Source: Sphingobacterium faecium | GTDB lineage: Bacteria; Bacteroidota; Bacteroidia; Sphingobacteriales; Sphingobacteriaceae | Reading direction: 5' to 3' | Length of the DNA stretch: 64,000 bases | Assembly: GCF_003054045.1 (NCBI RefSeq) | Contig: NZ_QBKH01000002.1 | Location: forward strand, 806,001-870,000 | Shown: positions 44,508 to 53,096 of the stretch, in pieces | How positions within the stretch are numbered: position 1 is the first letter of the stretch | Layout of the letters: each line of letters starts with the position of its first letter | Position numbers and translations under genes: made by a program | The notes under the pieces: model-generated | Seen by the model: only the letters and a program-made list of their open reading frames with translations | Databases searched by the model: none | What the model was told of the DNA's origin: nothing

Positions 44508-45112
44508 TATTTAGCTGCCTGATATAATATCGGATTTAAACTCGGGTCATTATACATTTTCATCTGTTTGTAGACCTTCATATATTTTTTTCCTGCTTGA
44601 ATATCCGAAAGCAATTCATCAATACTTTGTGACAAATCAATGCGTTGTTCCAATAATACATTCAGTTTAATTTGACATGCATCGATATGACTTTGTTCAA
44701 CATCTTGACGTAATGTTTCTTGCTCCATATGGTAGATTTTCAATGCAAGTATCGACAAGCGGTCTATGGCCCAAGCTGGACTTTCCGTGTTGATTTTAGC
44801 ATCTTCGTTTGGAGTAATATGTTGAAACTTTAAGAGATAATAACTATCTATATATTCTACTGTATCTGTGCGGTGTTGATTCGACTCATCAATTCTTCTT
44901 TTCCAGTATAAACCCTCTTTAGGATCTATTTCTGGATTTCTGACTACATCTTCCATATGCCATTGCACCGTATCAATCCAACATTTCATGAAGAGTAAAT
45001 GTTCTAATGACGACGATTCAAACGGATTCTGAATGATTTGATCAATTTCGTTTTCAACGTGATAATCTGCGATTGCACGTTGAAAAATAGTGTTAGCTAA
45101 TGCACTTATCAT
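44507..45112 (-). CDS. DUF4254 domain protein
   Basis: A 201-aa protein belonging to the DUF4254 family, usually found next to LPS glycosyltransferases in Bacteroidota. The pattern FMKCWIDTVQWHMEDVVRNPEIDPKEGLYWKRRIDESNQHRTDTVEYID, near residues 42-90, is conserved in the family. No catalytic motif is recognised and the function is unknown. It has no signal peptide, so it is cytoplasmic. It is the first gene of the operon with the heptosyltransferase and GT4, and a TAAGTTTG element ends only 4 nt before its ATG. Confidence 0.83.
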   Translation of the reverse strand: MISALANTIFQRAIADYHVENEIDQIIQNPFESSSLEHLLFMKCWIDTVQWHMEDVVRNPEIDPKEGLYWKRRIDESNQHRTDTVEYIDSYYLLKFQHITPNEDAKINTESPAWAIDRLSILALKIYHMEQETLRQDVEQSHIDACQIKLNVLLEQRIDLSQSIDELLSDIQAGKKYMKVYKQMKMYNDPSLNPILYQAAK

Positions 45113-45114
45113 AC

Positions 45115-45162
45115 TACAAACTTAGATAAATTTGTTTTATTTACAATCTTAATTGCGTCATA
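45115..45162 (-). promoter_or_regulatory. Promoter region of the DUF4254 operon; copy 2 of a shared promoter
   Basis: A TAAGTTTG element (45117-45124) on the minus strand lies 4 nt upstream of the ATG, implying a leaderless transcript. The first 26 bases from 45115 are identical to 7517-7542 upstream of the GT4 gene at 7501, and similarity goes on for about 20 more. Confidence 0.65.
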
Positions 45163-45279
45163 TATAAAAACAAATTTATTCATTAGAATCTCTGTTCATA
45201 ACTACTGATGATTGTTTTGCTCTCCCCTGTCATCTAGAATTATAGTGTCAAGGATATCATGATAAATGAAAGAGCGAAC

Positions 45280-46770
45280 TTATTTTAAGAAATTCAGTAG
45301 TAAACTTGGATAAATACCGAGTATCACAACTATAATACTAATGGAAACAGCTATAGAGATTAGAAATATATTGAATTTTGGTAAGTCTACAACTGTTTGA
45401 TTTTCTCTTAAAAATGCTTGTAATGGAATTTTAAAATAATAGAATAATGATATCACCGATGTTAGTGCACCTACTATAAGTAAGACGAGTAAGGACACTT
45501 CATTTACAACTTGGTATTGTTCGAAAACCTTGGAGAATACCAGAAGTTTTCCGATAAAACCAGCAGTTGGAGGTAATCCGATCAAAGAAATCAAGAGTAT
45601 TGAAAAACATACAAATAGGAGCGGGTGTTTTTTACCCAAACCGGCATAGGATTCAATTTTGGTGCTGCCAATGCCCTGTTCCAATTGATCAATGAATAAG
45701 AAAACGGCGATATTCATCAAAGCATAAATCGTTAAATAGAATAATAGGACATCGATATCATGCTGGACATAGACGAGGGCTACCATTAACAATATACCGG
45801 TATGACCAATAGAAGAATAGGCCATCATTCTTTTCATATCTTTTTGTTTTAAGGCGGCTAAATTTCCGATCAGCATCGTGGCAATAGCAATGATGATGGT
45901 GATCGTGGTTAGAAACTCAGAATAATAGAATGGACTATCTGTCCAGCTTGCCAATAAACGTGATAAAAGAACTAGGGCGCCGATTTTAGGAACAGTTGAT
46001 AAATAAGCAGTGATCGGAGTCGGAGCGCCTTGATATACATCGGGGCTCCATACATGAAAAGGAGCAAAACTCAACTTAAAGCCAATGCCAGTAAGCAAAA
46101 ATAGAAATGCCATGCTGCACATGATTTTAGGAGCTTCAATAAGTCCTTGTATATGTTGCGAAGAGTCGAAATTTAAGTTTCCCGTGAAACCGTATATCAG
46201 GGATAATCCATATAACATCACTGCAGCACAGATGGAACCGAAAAGGACATATTTCATTGCTGCTTCAGCCTCAAACTTCGTTTTGGAAAAGTATCCTACC
46301 ATGACGTAAGAACTAATTGATACGGTTTCTATAGCGATAAAGATCAACAACCAATTGCTGCTTAGAGTCAATAGATGCAATCCTAAGGTCGCTGTGATCA
46401 AGACTGCATATAGATCTCCAATTGGACGAATTTGGTTTGAAAAACGCTGTTGTATGAAAAACGTTATGCATAATGTTGATATCGATATGATGATTCGAGA
46501 TAGAATCGATAATTGATCAATTTTGATCATTTCAAAAAATCCAGATTGACCAATGAATAACTGATGCTGACCCAAGAGGAAATATAGACTAATGAGTAAG
46601 CCGGTTATCGTAATGATAAAGGAACTGAATTTCCATATTTTGTCTACAAACAAACTGCAAATGATACTGCATACAAAAGCAATCATTAAAGTAAGCTCCG
46701 GCTTGAAAAGGGGAATACTTGAAATGATATGATCTAAGATTGACGAAATGGATGAAGCAAATGCTGACAT
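45280..46770 (-). CDS. nuoN: NADH-quinone oxidoreductase subunit N
   Basis: A membrane protein of about 496 aa, an antiporter-like subunit at the base of the complex I membrane arm. Conserved features include AIETVSISSYVMVGYFSKTKFEAEAAMKYVLFGS near residues 135-168 (with the Glu/Lys proton-pathway residues), FKLSFAPFHVWSPDVYQGAPTPITAYLSTVPKIGAL near 225-260 and LAALKQKDMKRMMAYSSIGHTG near 300-321. I prefer the ATG at 46770 (MSAFASSISS), which leaves a 4-bp gap to nuoM; the longer TTG start at 46800 would overlap nuoM. Last gene of the operon. Confidence 0.93.
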   Translation of the reverse strand: MSAFASSISSILDHIISSIPLFKPELTLMIAFVCSIICSLFVDKIWKFSSFIITITGLLISLYFLLGQHQLFIGQSGFFEMIKIDQLSILSRIIISISTLCITFFIQQRFSNQIRPIGDLYAVLITATLGLHLLTLSSNWLLIFIAIETVSISSYVMVGYFSKTKFEAEAAMKYVLFGSICAAVMLYGLSLIYGFTGNLNFDSSQHIQGLIEAPKIMCSMAFLFLLTGIGFKLSFAPFHVWSPDVYQGAPTPITAYLSTVPKIGALVLLSRLLASWTDSPFYYSEFLTTITIIIAIATMLIGNLAALKQKDMKRMMAYSSIGHTGILLMVALVYVQHDIDVLLFYLTIYALMNIAVFLFIDQLEQGIGSTKIESYAGLGKKHPLLFVCFSILLISLIGLPPTAGFIGKLLVFSKVFEQYQVVNEVSLLVLLIVGALTSVISLFYYFKIPLQAFLRENQTVVDLPKFNIFLISIAVSISIIVVILGIYPSLLLNFLK

Positions 46771-46774
46771 GTTC

Positions 46775-48376
46775 TTAGTTATACTGTTGAATAAATGCAA
46801 CCAAATTGATAACCGAGGCGTTCATTTGATCAAATACAATAAATGGGCATATCCCCAAAATCAATGCGAGTGCTAATGTGGGAAATAGGATGAGTTGCTC
46901 TCGTCCTGTTAAGTCTACCAGAGCCGTATTCCAAGAGTCACCACCTTTCAGCCTTGTTTGTCCAAAAAACATACGTTGCAGGGTCCATAATAGATAAGCA
47001 GCACTCATCAGTATACCAACAGAACCCGCTATAGCCATCCATCTTGGAAGACCAGTACCTAGACTAGCAGAATTAAATGTACCAATAATAACAAATGCTT
47101 CTGCTATAAATGCCGAAAATCCAGGTAGACCTAATGAAGCAAAAAATGCGATCGCAACATAAGCGGTATACTTAGGCATAATAGTAGCCAATCCTCTAAA
47201 ATGTGGAATGTATCGATCATGCACACGGTCATAAATCACACCGACTAAAAAGAATAAAGCAGCAGATAGAAAACCATGGCTGATCATTTGGAACATCGCT
47301 CCAGAAATACCCTCTGCAGTAAAAGATGCCAAGCCCAGTAATACAAAACCCATATGCGACACGGAAGAATAAGCGATCAATCGCTTTAAATCTTTTTGCG
47401 CTAAAGCATTAAAAGCTCCATATAAAATAGAAATGACACCGATGAGACCAAGCCACCAGTTACTTTGAGCAGCAGCATCAGGGAAAATGCTGAAGCAAAC
47501 GCGTATGATACCGTATCCACCAATTTTTAATAAAATACCTGCTAATATGATCGATACCGGTGTTGGAGCTTCCACATGGGCATCAGGCAACCAAGTATGT
47601 AGCGGGACAATGGGGACTTTGATGGCAAAAGCAAAGAAAAGTACGATAAAACCAATTAAGCGGGCAGATATACCAAATATTTCTTGATAACCGTCAAGTG
47701 CGAATATAGAACCAGCGACGTAGTTATCTGGATTCATCATATGAATCATACTAAATGTATGAGCACCTGTTAGTGGATTAATGACAGAAAAATAAAGACC
47801 AACAATAACCAAAAGCATAAATACAGAACCAAATAAGGTATAGATGAAGAATTTCATCGCAGCATATTCTCGTCGTTCTCCACCCCATATACCAATTAAG
47901 AAATACAGAGGCAGTAGCATCACTTCATAGAAGAGGTAAAATAAGAAGAAATCCAAAGCACAAAAGATCCCGATCACCGCCATATTCAATAACATCAATA
48001 AGGCAAAGTACCCCTTCAGGCTTTTCTTCATATTCCAAGAGGCACCAATAGCCATTAACATGACAAATGTACTTAATACCAATAAGGGCATTGATATACC
48101 ATCGACACCCAATAAGTAATCAATTTCTAATTTTCCAATAGTGCCCAAATCCAATCGGATCCAGGGTAGCTGTTCGACCAATTGATACCCTGCTAATGTA
48201 TTGATACCAGTGGAAGTAGGGTTAAAGGAGAAATAAGCCATTCCTGCCAGAACAAGCTGTACAGCAGTTATAGCAAGGGCAATGTATTTATAAACATCTT
48301 TGAATCGACTAGGAAGCGCCAATATGATCGCTGTGGCTAGAAGAGGTAAAAAGATTAATAAGGATAGTGTAGGCAT
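46775..48376 (-). CDS. nuoM: NADH-quinone oxidoreductase subunit M
   Basis: A 533-aa polytopic membrane subunit (about 14 helices) of complex I, homologous to Mrp antiporters. It has LFYLFYEVMLLPLYFLIGIWGGERREYAAMKFFIYTLFGSVFMLL near residues 138-180, with the conserved Glu in YEVML. It also has FAFAIKVPIVPLHTWLPDAHVEAPTPVSIILAGILLKIGGYGIIR near 250-292 and NALAQKDLKRLIAYSSVSHMGFV near 320-342. It translocates protons as part of the membrane arm. It follows nuoL by 4 bp. Confidence 0.95.
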   Translation of the reverse strand: MPTLSLLIFLPLLATAIILALPSRFKDVYKYIALAITAVQLVLAGMAYFSFNPTSTGINTLAGYQLVEQLPWIRLDLGTIGKLEIDYLLGVDGISMPLLVLSTFVMLMAIGASWNMKKSLKGYFALLMLLNMAVIGIFCALDFFLFYLFYEVMLLPLYFLIGIWGGERREYAAMKFFIYTLFGSVFMLLVIVGLYFSVINPLTGAHTFSMIHMMNPDNYVAGSIFALDGYQEIFGISARLIGFIVLFFAFAIKVPIVPLHTWLPDAHVEAPTPVSIILAGILLKIGGYGIIRVCFSIFPDAAAQSNWWLGLIGVISILYGAFNALAQKDLKRLIAYSSVSHMGFVLLGLASFTAEGISGAMFQMISHGFLSAALFFLVGVIYDRVHDRYIPHFRGLATIMPKYTAYVAIAFFASLGLPGFSAFIAEAFVIIGTFNSASLGTGLPRWMAIAGSVGILMSAAYLLWTLQRMFFGQTRLKGGDSWNTALVDLTGREQLILFPTLALALILGICPFIVFDQMNASVINLVAFIQQYN

Positions 48377-48379
48377 TTT

Positions 48380-50422
48380 CTAACGTAATAAAAGATAAAC
48401 TAAACCAACTATAACAAGTAAAAACACAGAATATAAATAGGTCTGTAGTTTTCCATTCTGCGTTGACCGTGCAAAATTTCCTAAGAGAAGTGCGATTTTC
48501 CCAAAAGTATTAACAAGGCCATCAACGATATTTTTATCCAACCAATGACTCAAAAGAGCTATTTGCTGAATAAAATTTATAAATATATGGATGAAACCAT
48601 CAACAATATGGCGATCTATCCAATAAGATAACTTACTTAAATTCAATACACTGTTGACAATAATTTTCTCATTAAAAATATTGAGATATCCCTGATTTAA
48701 AGATATTCGATTAGCAAGACTGTTTGCATGCAATGGATATTGTCCTTGAGCATACCATCTCCAAGCCAATACCCATACCGATAATGCACCAACAGTCAAT
48801 ATCATTGGGATAACGAGATGTGCTGTATGATTGGTTTCATAGGGATACTGTACAAGTAATCCATCCATAACCCATGCATCGTGGTAGGAAATAGGGTTGA
48901 ATGAAAAGAGTGGGAACACACAGCAAATTCCTAAGAAATACATGGGCCAAAGCATCAATTTTGGAGATTCGTTCAAATCAACAGATGAGCCCAATAAACT
49001 TTTAATACGTAACTCCGAAAAGAAGGCTTTAAAGAGGAGACGTCCAATATAAAATGCTGTCATGATACTGACGATAATCAAAGTGATCGGTACGATCTGA
49101 AACATGGGACCTTTTGCTGATGCCCATTCGAAAGCAGAAATAATAATACTGTCTTTGGATAAATAACCTGAAGTAAGTGGGAATCCTGCGAGTGCTAATG
49201 AAGCAATGGTCATTAAAATAAATGTTTGAGGCATATAATGACGTAGTCCTCCCATATTACGTAGATCTTGCGGATCAAAATCTTGTTTACTATGTGCTTT
49301 TAGATGTGCCATCTCATGGATGACAGCTCCTGCACATAAAAACAATAAACACTTGAAGAAAGCATGAGTCAATAAGTGAAACATGGCCGCATCCCAAGTG
49401 CCGATACCAATACCCACCATCATATAGCCCAATTGTGAAATTGTAGAAAAGGCTAATATTTTTTTGATGTCATATTGTGCCAAAGCAAAGTATGCTGCAA
49501 TAGTAGCGGTTGTCGTACCAATGATAGCTATGATCAAAAGTACAGTATCATTAAACAAAGGAAATAAGGTACTCATTAAAAATACTCCAGCAGCAACCAT
49601 AGTAGCTGCGTGTATTAATGAAGAAACAGAGGTGGGGCCCTCCATGGCATCGGGCAACCAAACATGAAGAGGGAACTGCGCTGATTTTGCCATAGCCCCT
49701 AAGAAAAATGAAATTCCAGTTACCGTTAACCAGATCGCATCCATACTATTGTGTGGTGATATCCATAACCCATTTTCTACACTTGTGTTCGCAATCAAAC
49801 CATCATTTCCAAATAATGTGACGAGATTTAAAGTGCCAAATTGTGAGTAGACAATGGCTATACCAATTAAGAATCCCAAATCCCCGATTCTGTTGACTAA
49901 AAAAGCTTTTTTATTGGCTTGTACGGCGGCATCTTTCGTATACCAGAATCCAATCAATAAATAGGATGCAAAGCCAACAAGTTCCCAAAATACGTACATG
50001 AGCAGTAAGTTGTTCATGATGACAAGTCCAAGCATTGCGAAACAGAATAAACTGAGATACATCCAATAACGGTGTATACCTGCATCGCCGTGCATGTAGG
50101 ATTTCGAATAAATATGAACAGGAACTGCTATGGTGGAAACCAGAAGCAGCATCAGCGAACTGAGGTTATTCAGCAATATACCAACCGTAAATGTCGTGTT
50201 GCCTATTTTAAACCAGGTGATTTCAGAGGATAAGGGCATGGCATTCCATACATCAAGAAATGTCAGTAAGCTCAAGACAAAACTGAATATAATCGCTAAC
50301 GTCCCAACGAGACCTGATTGGTCTTTTTTACCAACAATAGCTTGATATAAAAAAGCCAATAAAGGGATGACCACAGTTAAAAATGCAGTACAAATAGGCG
50401 ATATGTTTAATAAAAAGTCCAA
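48380..50422 (-). CDS. nuoL: NADH-quinone oxidoreductase subunit L
   Basis: A 680-aa membrane subunit, the most distal antiporter-like subunit of complex I. Expected motifs are present: YVFWELVGFASYLLIGFWYTKDAAVQANKKAFLVNRIGDLGFLIG near residues 143-188, MAKSAQFPLHVWLPDAMEGPTSVSSLIHAATMVAAGVFL near 246-284 and FALAQYDIKKILAFSTISQLGYMMVG near 315-340. The C-terminal extension past residue 540 should carry the long amphipathic helix running along the membrane arm. It starts 2 bp after the stop of nuoK. Confidence 0.95.
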   Translation of the reverse strand: MDFLLNISPICTAFLTVVIPLLAFLYQAIVGKKDQSGLVGTLAIIFSFVLSLLTFLDVWNAMPLSSEITWFKIGNTTFTVGILLNNLSSLMLLLVSTIAVPVHIYSKSYMHGDAGIHRYWMYLSLFCFAMLGLVIMNNLLLMYVFWELVGFASYLLIGFWYTKDAAVQANKKAFLVNRIGDLGFLIGIAIVYSQFGTLNLVTLFGNDGLIANTSVENGLWISPHNSMDAIWLTVTGISFFLGAMAKSAQFPLHVWLPDAMEGPTSVSSLIHAATMVAAGVFLMSTLFPLFNDTVLLIIAIIGTTTATIAAYFALAQYDIKKILAFSTISQLGYMMVGIGIGTWDAAMFHLLTHAFFKCLLFLCAGAVIHEMAHLKAHSKQDFDPQDLRNMGGLRHYMPQTFILMTIASLALAGFPLTSGYLSKDSIIISAFEWASAKGPMFQIVPITLIIVSIMTAFYIGRLLFKAFFSELRIKSLLGSSVDLNESPKLMLWPMYFLGICCVFPLFSFNPISYHDAWVMDGLLVQYPYETNHTAHLVIPMILTVGALSVWVLAWRWYAQGQYPLHANSLANRISLNQGYLNIFNEKIIVNSVLNLSKLSYWIDRHIVDGFIHIFINFIQQIALLSHWLDKNIVDGLVNTFGKIALLLGNFARSTQNGKLQTYLYSVFLLVIVGLVYLLLR

Positions 50423-50424
50423 TG

Positions 50425-50730
50425 CTAATCTTTTAATTCCCGAATTTGATCCGGATTAACGGTTTTGTAATAGCGGTATACGTTGAGAATAATAGCTAAC
50501 CCAACCGCAACCGCAGCTGCAGCCAATACAATTGCAAATAAGGCAAAGATCTGCCCACCATAATTGATTTTATCATACTTACCAAAAGCAACAAAATTGA
50601 GAATGGCAGCATTGATCATCAACTCAATGCCCACTAAAATCATAATAGCATTCTTTTTTGCTAATACAGCATACAGGCCGATACAAAAGATAAAAGCTGA
50701 AACAACTAAAAAGTGTGTTAAGGTGATCAT
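50425..50730 (-). CDS. nuoK: NADH-quinone oxidoreductase subunit K
   Basis: A 101-aa protein with three transmembrane segments. It contains the conserved membrane glutamates in VGIELMINAAILNFVAF near residues 33-49 and in the VLAAAAVAVGLAI region near 70. Its length is exactly that of NuoK. The start overlaps nuoJ by 4 bp (50727-50730), so translation is coupled. Confidence 0.95.
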   Translation of the reverse strand: MITLTHFLVVSAFIFCIGLYAVLAKKNAIMILVGIELMINAAILNFVAFGKYDKINYGGQIFALFAIVLAAAAVAVGLAIILNVYRYYKTVNPDQIRELKD

Positions 50731-51275
50731 TTTTGTAAATCCTTTCGTGATAAATGTGATGCACCTATTAAAGCCATCATCAAAAAGATGGATATCACTT
50801 CAAAAGGCAGTACATATTGAGTCATAAATTTAATACCCAATTGATGGATATTATTATCTGTGCTTTTGATAACGGTATTATTTTGGATAGCTGTCGTCAT
50901 CCATGCCGGAGTGGACTGTTGCCATTCTATGATGCCGTAAATCATAATTCCTAAAAAAAACAAGATCAAAGGAAGTACTTTCCAGGTAGGCAGGGAAAAC
51001 AAAGATCCGGTAGTCTGTTGTAAATCGTTGAGCAATTCTTTATTAGAAAGCATAAAGGCGAATAGCAATAAGATGAGTACGCCTCCAACATATACCATGA
51101 TTTGTGTAATAGCGACAAAATCGGCTAAGGCAAATAAGTAAAGACCTGCCATAGCGAATAATACTACAAAAAATAAAAATAGGGCTCTTGCTATATTTTT
51201 TAAACTCACCACCAATAAAGCTGAACCGATAGCTAGAGTTGCAAAAGCATAAAATAAAAAAAGGTCTACATTCAT
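50727..51275 (-). CDS. nuoJ: NADH-quinone oxidoreductase subunit J
   Basis: A 182-aa protein with five predicted transmembrane segments. The conserved part is LFAMAGLYLFALADFVAITQIMVYVGGVLILLLFAFML near residues 39-76, typical of NuoJ, with the pi-bulge helix around YVGGVLILLLF. It starts at the base where nuoI ends and overlaps nuoK. Confidence 0.93.
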   Translation of the reverse strand: MNVDLFLFYAFATLAIGSALLVVSLKNIARALFLFFVVLFAMAGLYLFALADFVAITQIMVYVGGVLILLLFAFMLSNKELLNDLQQTTGSLFSLPTWKVLPLILFFLGIMIYGIIEWQQSTPAWMTTAIQNNTVIKSTDNNIHQLGIKFMTQYVLPFEVISIFLMMALIGASHLSRKDLQK

Positions 51276-51838
51276 TATTTTGATTTTGCCGCCTCCTTTT
51301 CAGCTTGAAATTTAGTCCATTCCGATTTTCTTTGTGCTACCTGATCATCTGTCATATCCGAAAATCCATAAATTAAATCCGTCAGCTTTGTCGAACTGCG
51401 ATCATATTGATTGGTCATAACAATACATTCTGTTGGACATACCACGGTACACAATCCACAGTACATGCATTTAGCCATGTCAATATCAAACTTAGCCGGA
51501 TATAATCGTTTGATACTACCATCAGAAGTTTTCCCTATCGCTTCCGGCGATTTGATTGCTTCAATTGCAATACAGTCGACCGGACATGCTTTAGCACATA
51601 AATCACAGACGATACAATCGTCAATTTCAACTTCAAGTTGATAGCGAGCAACTTCAGGAATCGGCATTTTGACTTTGGGATATTGAACTGTCGCAATACC
51701 ATCCTGCTTGTCAAAATAATTATCTTTTGTAATATCCAGTTCTTGACGCGCCTTACGAGCACCAAATAGATGCTTTACTGTCAGAGATAATCCTTTGAAA
51801 GCAGTCGTTAATGCATGAAAAGCCGTTTTGAATATCAT
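51275..51838 (-). CDS. nuoI: NADH-quinone oxidoreductase subunit I (two 4Fe-4S clusters)
   Basis: A 187-aa ferredoxin-like peripheral-arm subunit that passes electrons towards the quinone. Both cluster motifs are complete: CIVCDLCAKACPVDC near residue 75-89 and CMYCGLCTVVCPTEC near 122-136. The N-terminal amphipathic helix contacts the membrane arm. Its presence shows that this operon feeds a respiratory complex I and not a simple Mrp-like antiporter, although its redox partners NuoB/C/D are not in the window. Confidence 0.95.
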   Translation of the reverse strand: MIFKTAFHALTTAFKGLSLTVKHLFGARKARQELDITKDNYFDKQDGIATVQYPKVKMPIPEVARYQLEVEIDDCIVCDLCAKACPVDCIAIEAIKSPEAIGKTSDGSIKRLYPAKFDIDMAKCMYCGLCTVVCPTECIVMTNQYDRSSTKLTDLIYGFSDMTDDQVAQRKSEWTKFQAEKEAAKSK

Positions 51839-51853
51839 ATCAATTTAACCAAA

Positions 51854-52927
51854 TTAAACAATTACTAAAATTCTCCAGATTGCAGAGATTGCCATACATA
51901 GAAATGCTAGTGGTGTTAATACTTTCCAGCATAAATTCATCAATTGGTCCGCACGTAAACGCGGTAATGTCCAGCGGATCCACATCTGCACACCAACTAA
52001 AAAAAGCGATTTTGAAAATGTCCAAAATATTCCCCAAGCAAAGCCTGTTGTCCAATTGGCAAGCTTCAATGCGCCCATATTAGGTAAAGGAGTGTTCCAA
52101 GCCCCTAAGAAGATGACCACCCCTAACATAGATACCAAAAACATCATCGCATATTCAGCTAAGAATAAGAATGCAAATTGTATCCCTCCATATTCGGTGT
52201 GAAAACCACCTACTAATTCTGATTCTGCTTCGGGTATATCAAATGGAGCACGATTACATTCTGCCAATGTAGCGATAAAAAAGATGATGTATGTGACGAT
52301 CATATGTGGAGCCTGAAAGATATTCCAAGCGAATATTCCACCAACGTTTTTAATTGACCAGACACCTAAAAATTTGATTTCTTCTGTTGCCAATACTCCT
52401 TGATTGGTTGCGATATCATTTAAGTTTAACGTTTGTGTCAGCATGACCGCAGCGATCAATGATAAGCCAACAGGGATTTCATAGGAGACCATTTGTGCAA
52501 TGGCACGCATCGAACCCAGTAATGAGAATTTATTATTGGAACCCCAACCTGCCATTAAAATCCCGATAGCATCAATGGATACAATGGCCATAATAAGGAA
52601 TAAACCCGTATGTGTATTGACGGGAATAAAATCTTGTGACCAAGGCATAACAGAAAACCCCGTGAAAACGGCCACGAAAATAATGATCGGGGCCAGACGG
52701 AATAAAATTTTATCGGCTAAGAGTGGAGTGATTAATTCCTTTTGTAGCAGTTTTAAGATATCAGCAATGGTTTGGAGAGAACCATATTTTCCAGTTTCCA
52801 TAGGACCAAGTCTGTCTTGAACAAACCCAGCTATTTTACGTTCAGCATATACTGCAAACAACGTGAAGATCGCTATAAACGTGAATATAGCGACAGGAAC
52901 AAGGATATGGATAAATAAATCTAACAA
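51854..52927 (-). CDS. nuoH: NADH-quinone oxidoreductase subunit H
   Basis: A 357-aa polytopic subunit that forms the quinone-binding channel at the junction of the arms. Family motifs are AERKIAGFVQDRLGPMETGKYGSLQTIADILKLLQKE near residues 28-64, FIATLAECNRAPFDIPEAESELVGGFHTEYGGIQFAFLFLAEY near 215-260 and WIRWTLPRLRADQLMNLCWKVLTPLAF near 315-341. It is the first gene of this truncated nuo operon: upstream lie only a promoter-like element and the terminator of gltA, not nuoG. Confidence 0.95.
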   Translation of the reverse strand: MLDLFIHILVPVAIFTFIAIFTLFAVYAERKIAGFVQDRLGPMETGKYGSLQTIADILKLLQKELITPLLADKILFRLAPIIIFVAVFTGFSVMPWSQDFIPVNTHTGLFLIMAIVSIDAIGILMAGWGSNNKFSLLGSMRAIAQMVSYEIPVGLSLIAAVMLTQTLNLNDIATNQGVLATEEIKFLGVWSIKNVGGIFAWNIFQAPHMIVTYIIFFIATLAECNRAPFDIPEAESELVGGFHTEYGGIQFAFLFLAEYAMMFLVSMLGVVIFLGAWNTPLPNMGALKLANWTTGFAWGIFWTFSKSLFLVGVQMWIRWTLPRLRADQLMNLCWKVLTPLAFLCMAISAIWRILVIV

Positions 52928-52969
52928 GTCTTATTTGTAATGATTATGAATAAGTGAAATTCTAGTAGG

Positions 52970-52977
52970 CAAATTTA
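52970..52977 (-). promoter_or_regulatory. Probable -7 promoter element of the nuoHIJKLMN operon
   Basis: TAAATTTG on the minus strand, about 43 bp upstream of the nuoH start, matches TAnnTTTG. No clear -33 TTTG is at the usual distance. Confidence 0.5.
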
Positions 52978-53050
52978 AGTAAAAGGTATGAATTAAGAGC
53001 AGGAAAAACAAATTATATACTGGTTTAATAGACATTTGTTTTTAGAAACA

Positions 53051-53078
53051 AAAAAAGCATCTTAAAAGATGCTTTTTT
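53051..53078. terminator. Intrinsic terminator downstream of citrate synthase
   Basis: A 13-bp perfect stem, A-run plus GCATCTT (53051-53063) with AAGATGC plus a T-run (53066-53078), 2-bp loop. It separates gltA from the nuo operon, so nuoH is not transcribed from the gltA promoter by simple readthrough. Confidence 0.88.
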
Positions 53079-53096
53079 ATAGAAATATTTTAATGA

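Noticed and set aside
46771-46800. TTG start for nuoN
   Set aside because: It overlaps nuoM; the ATG at 46770 lies 4 bp after nuoM and is the normal arrangement.
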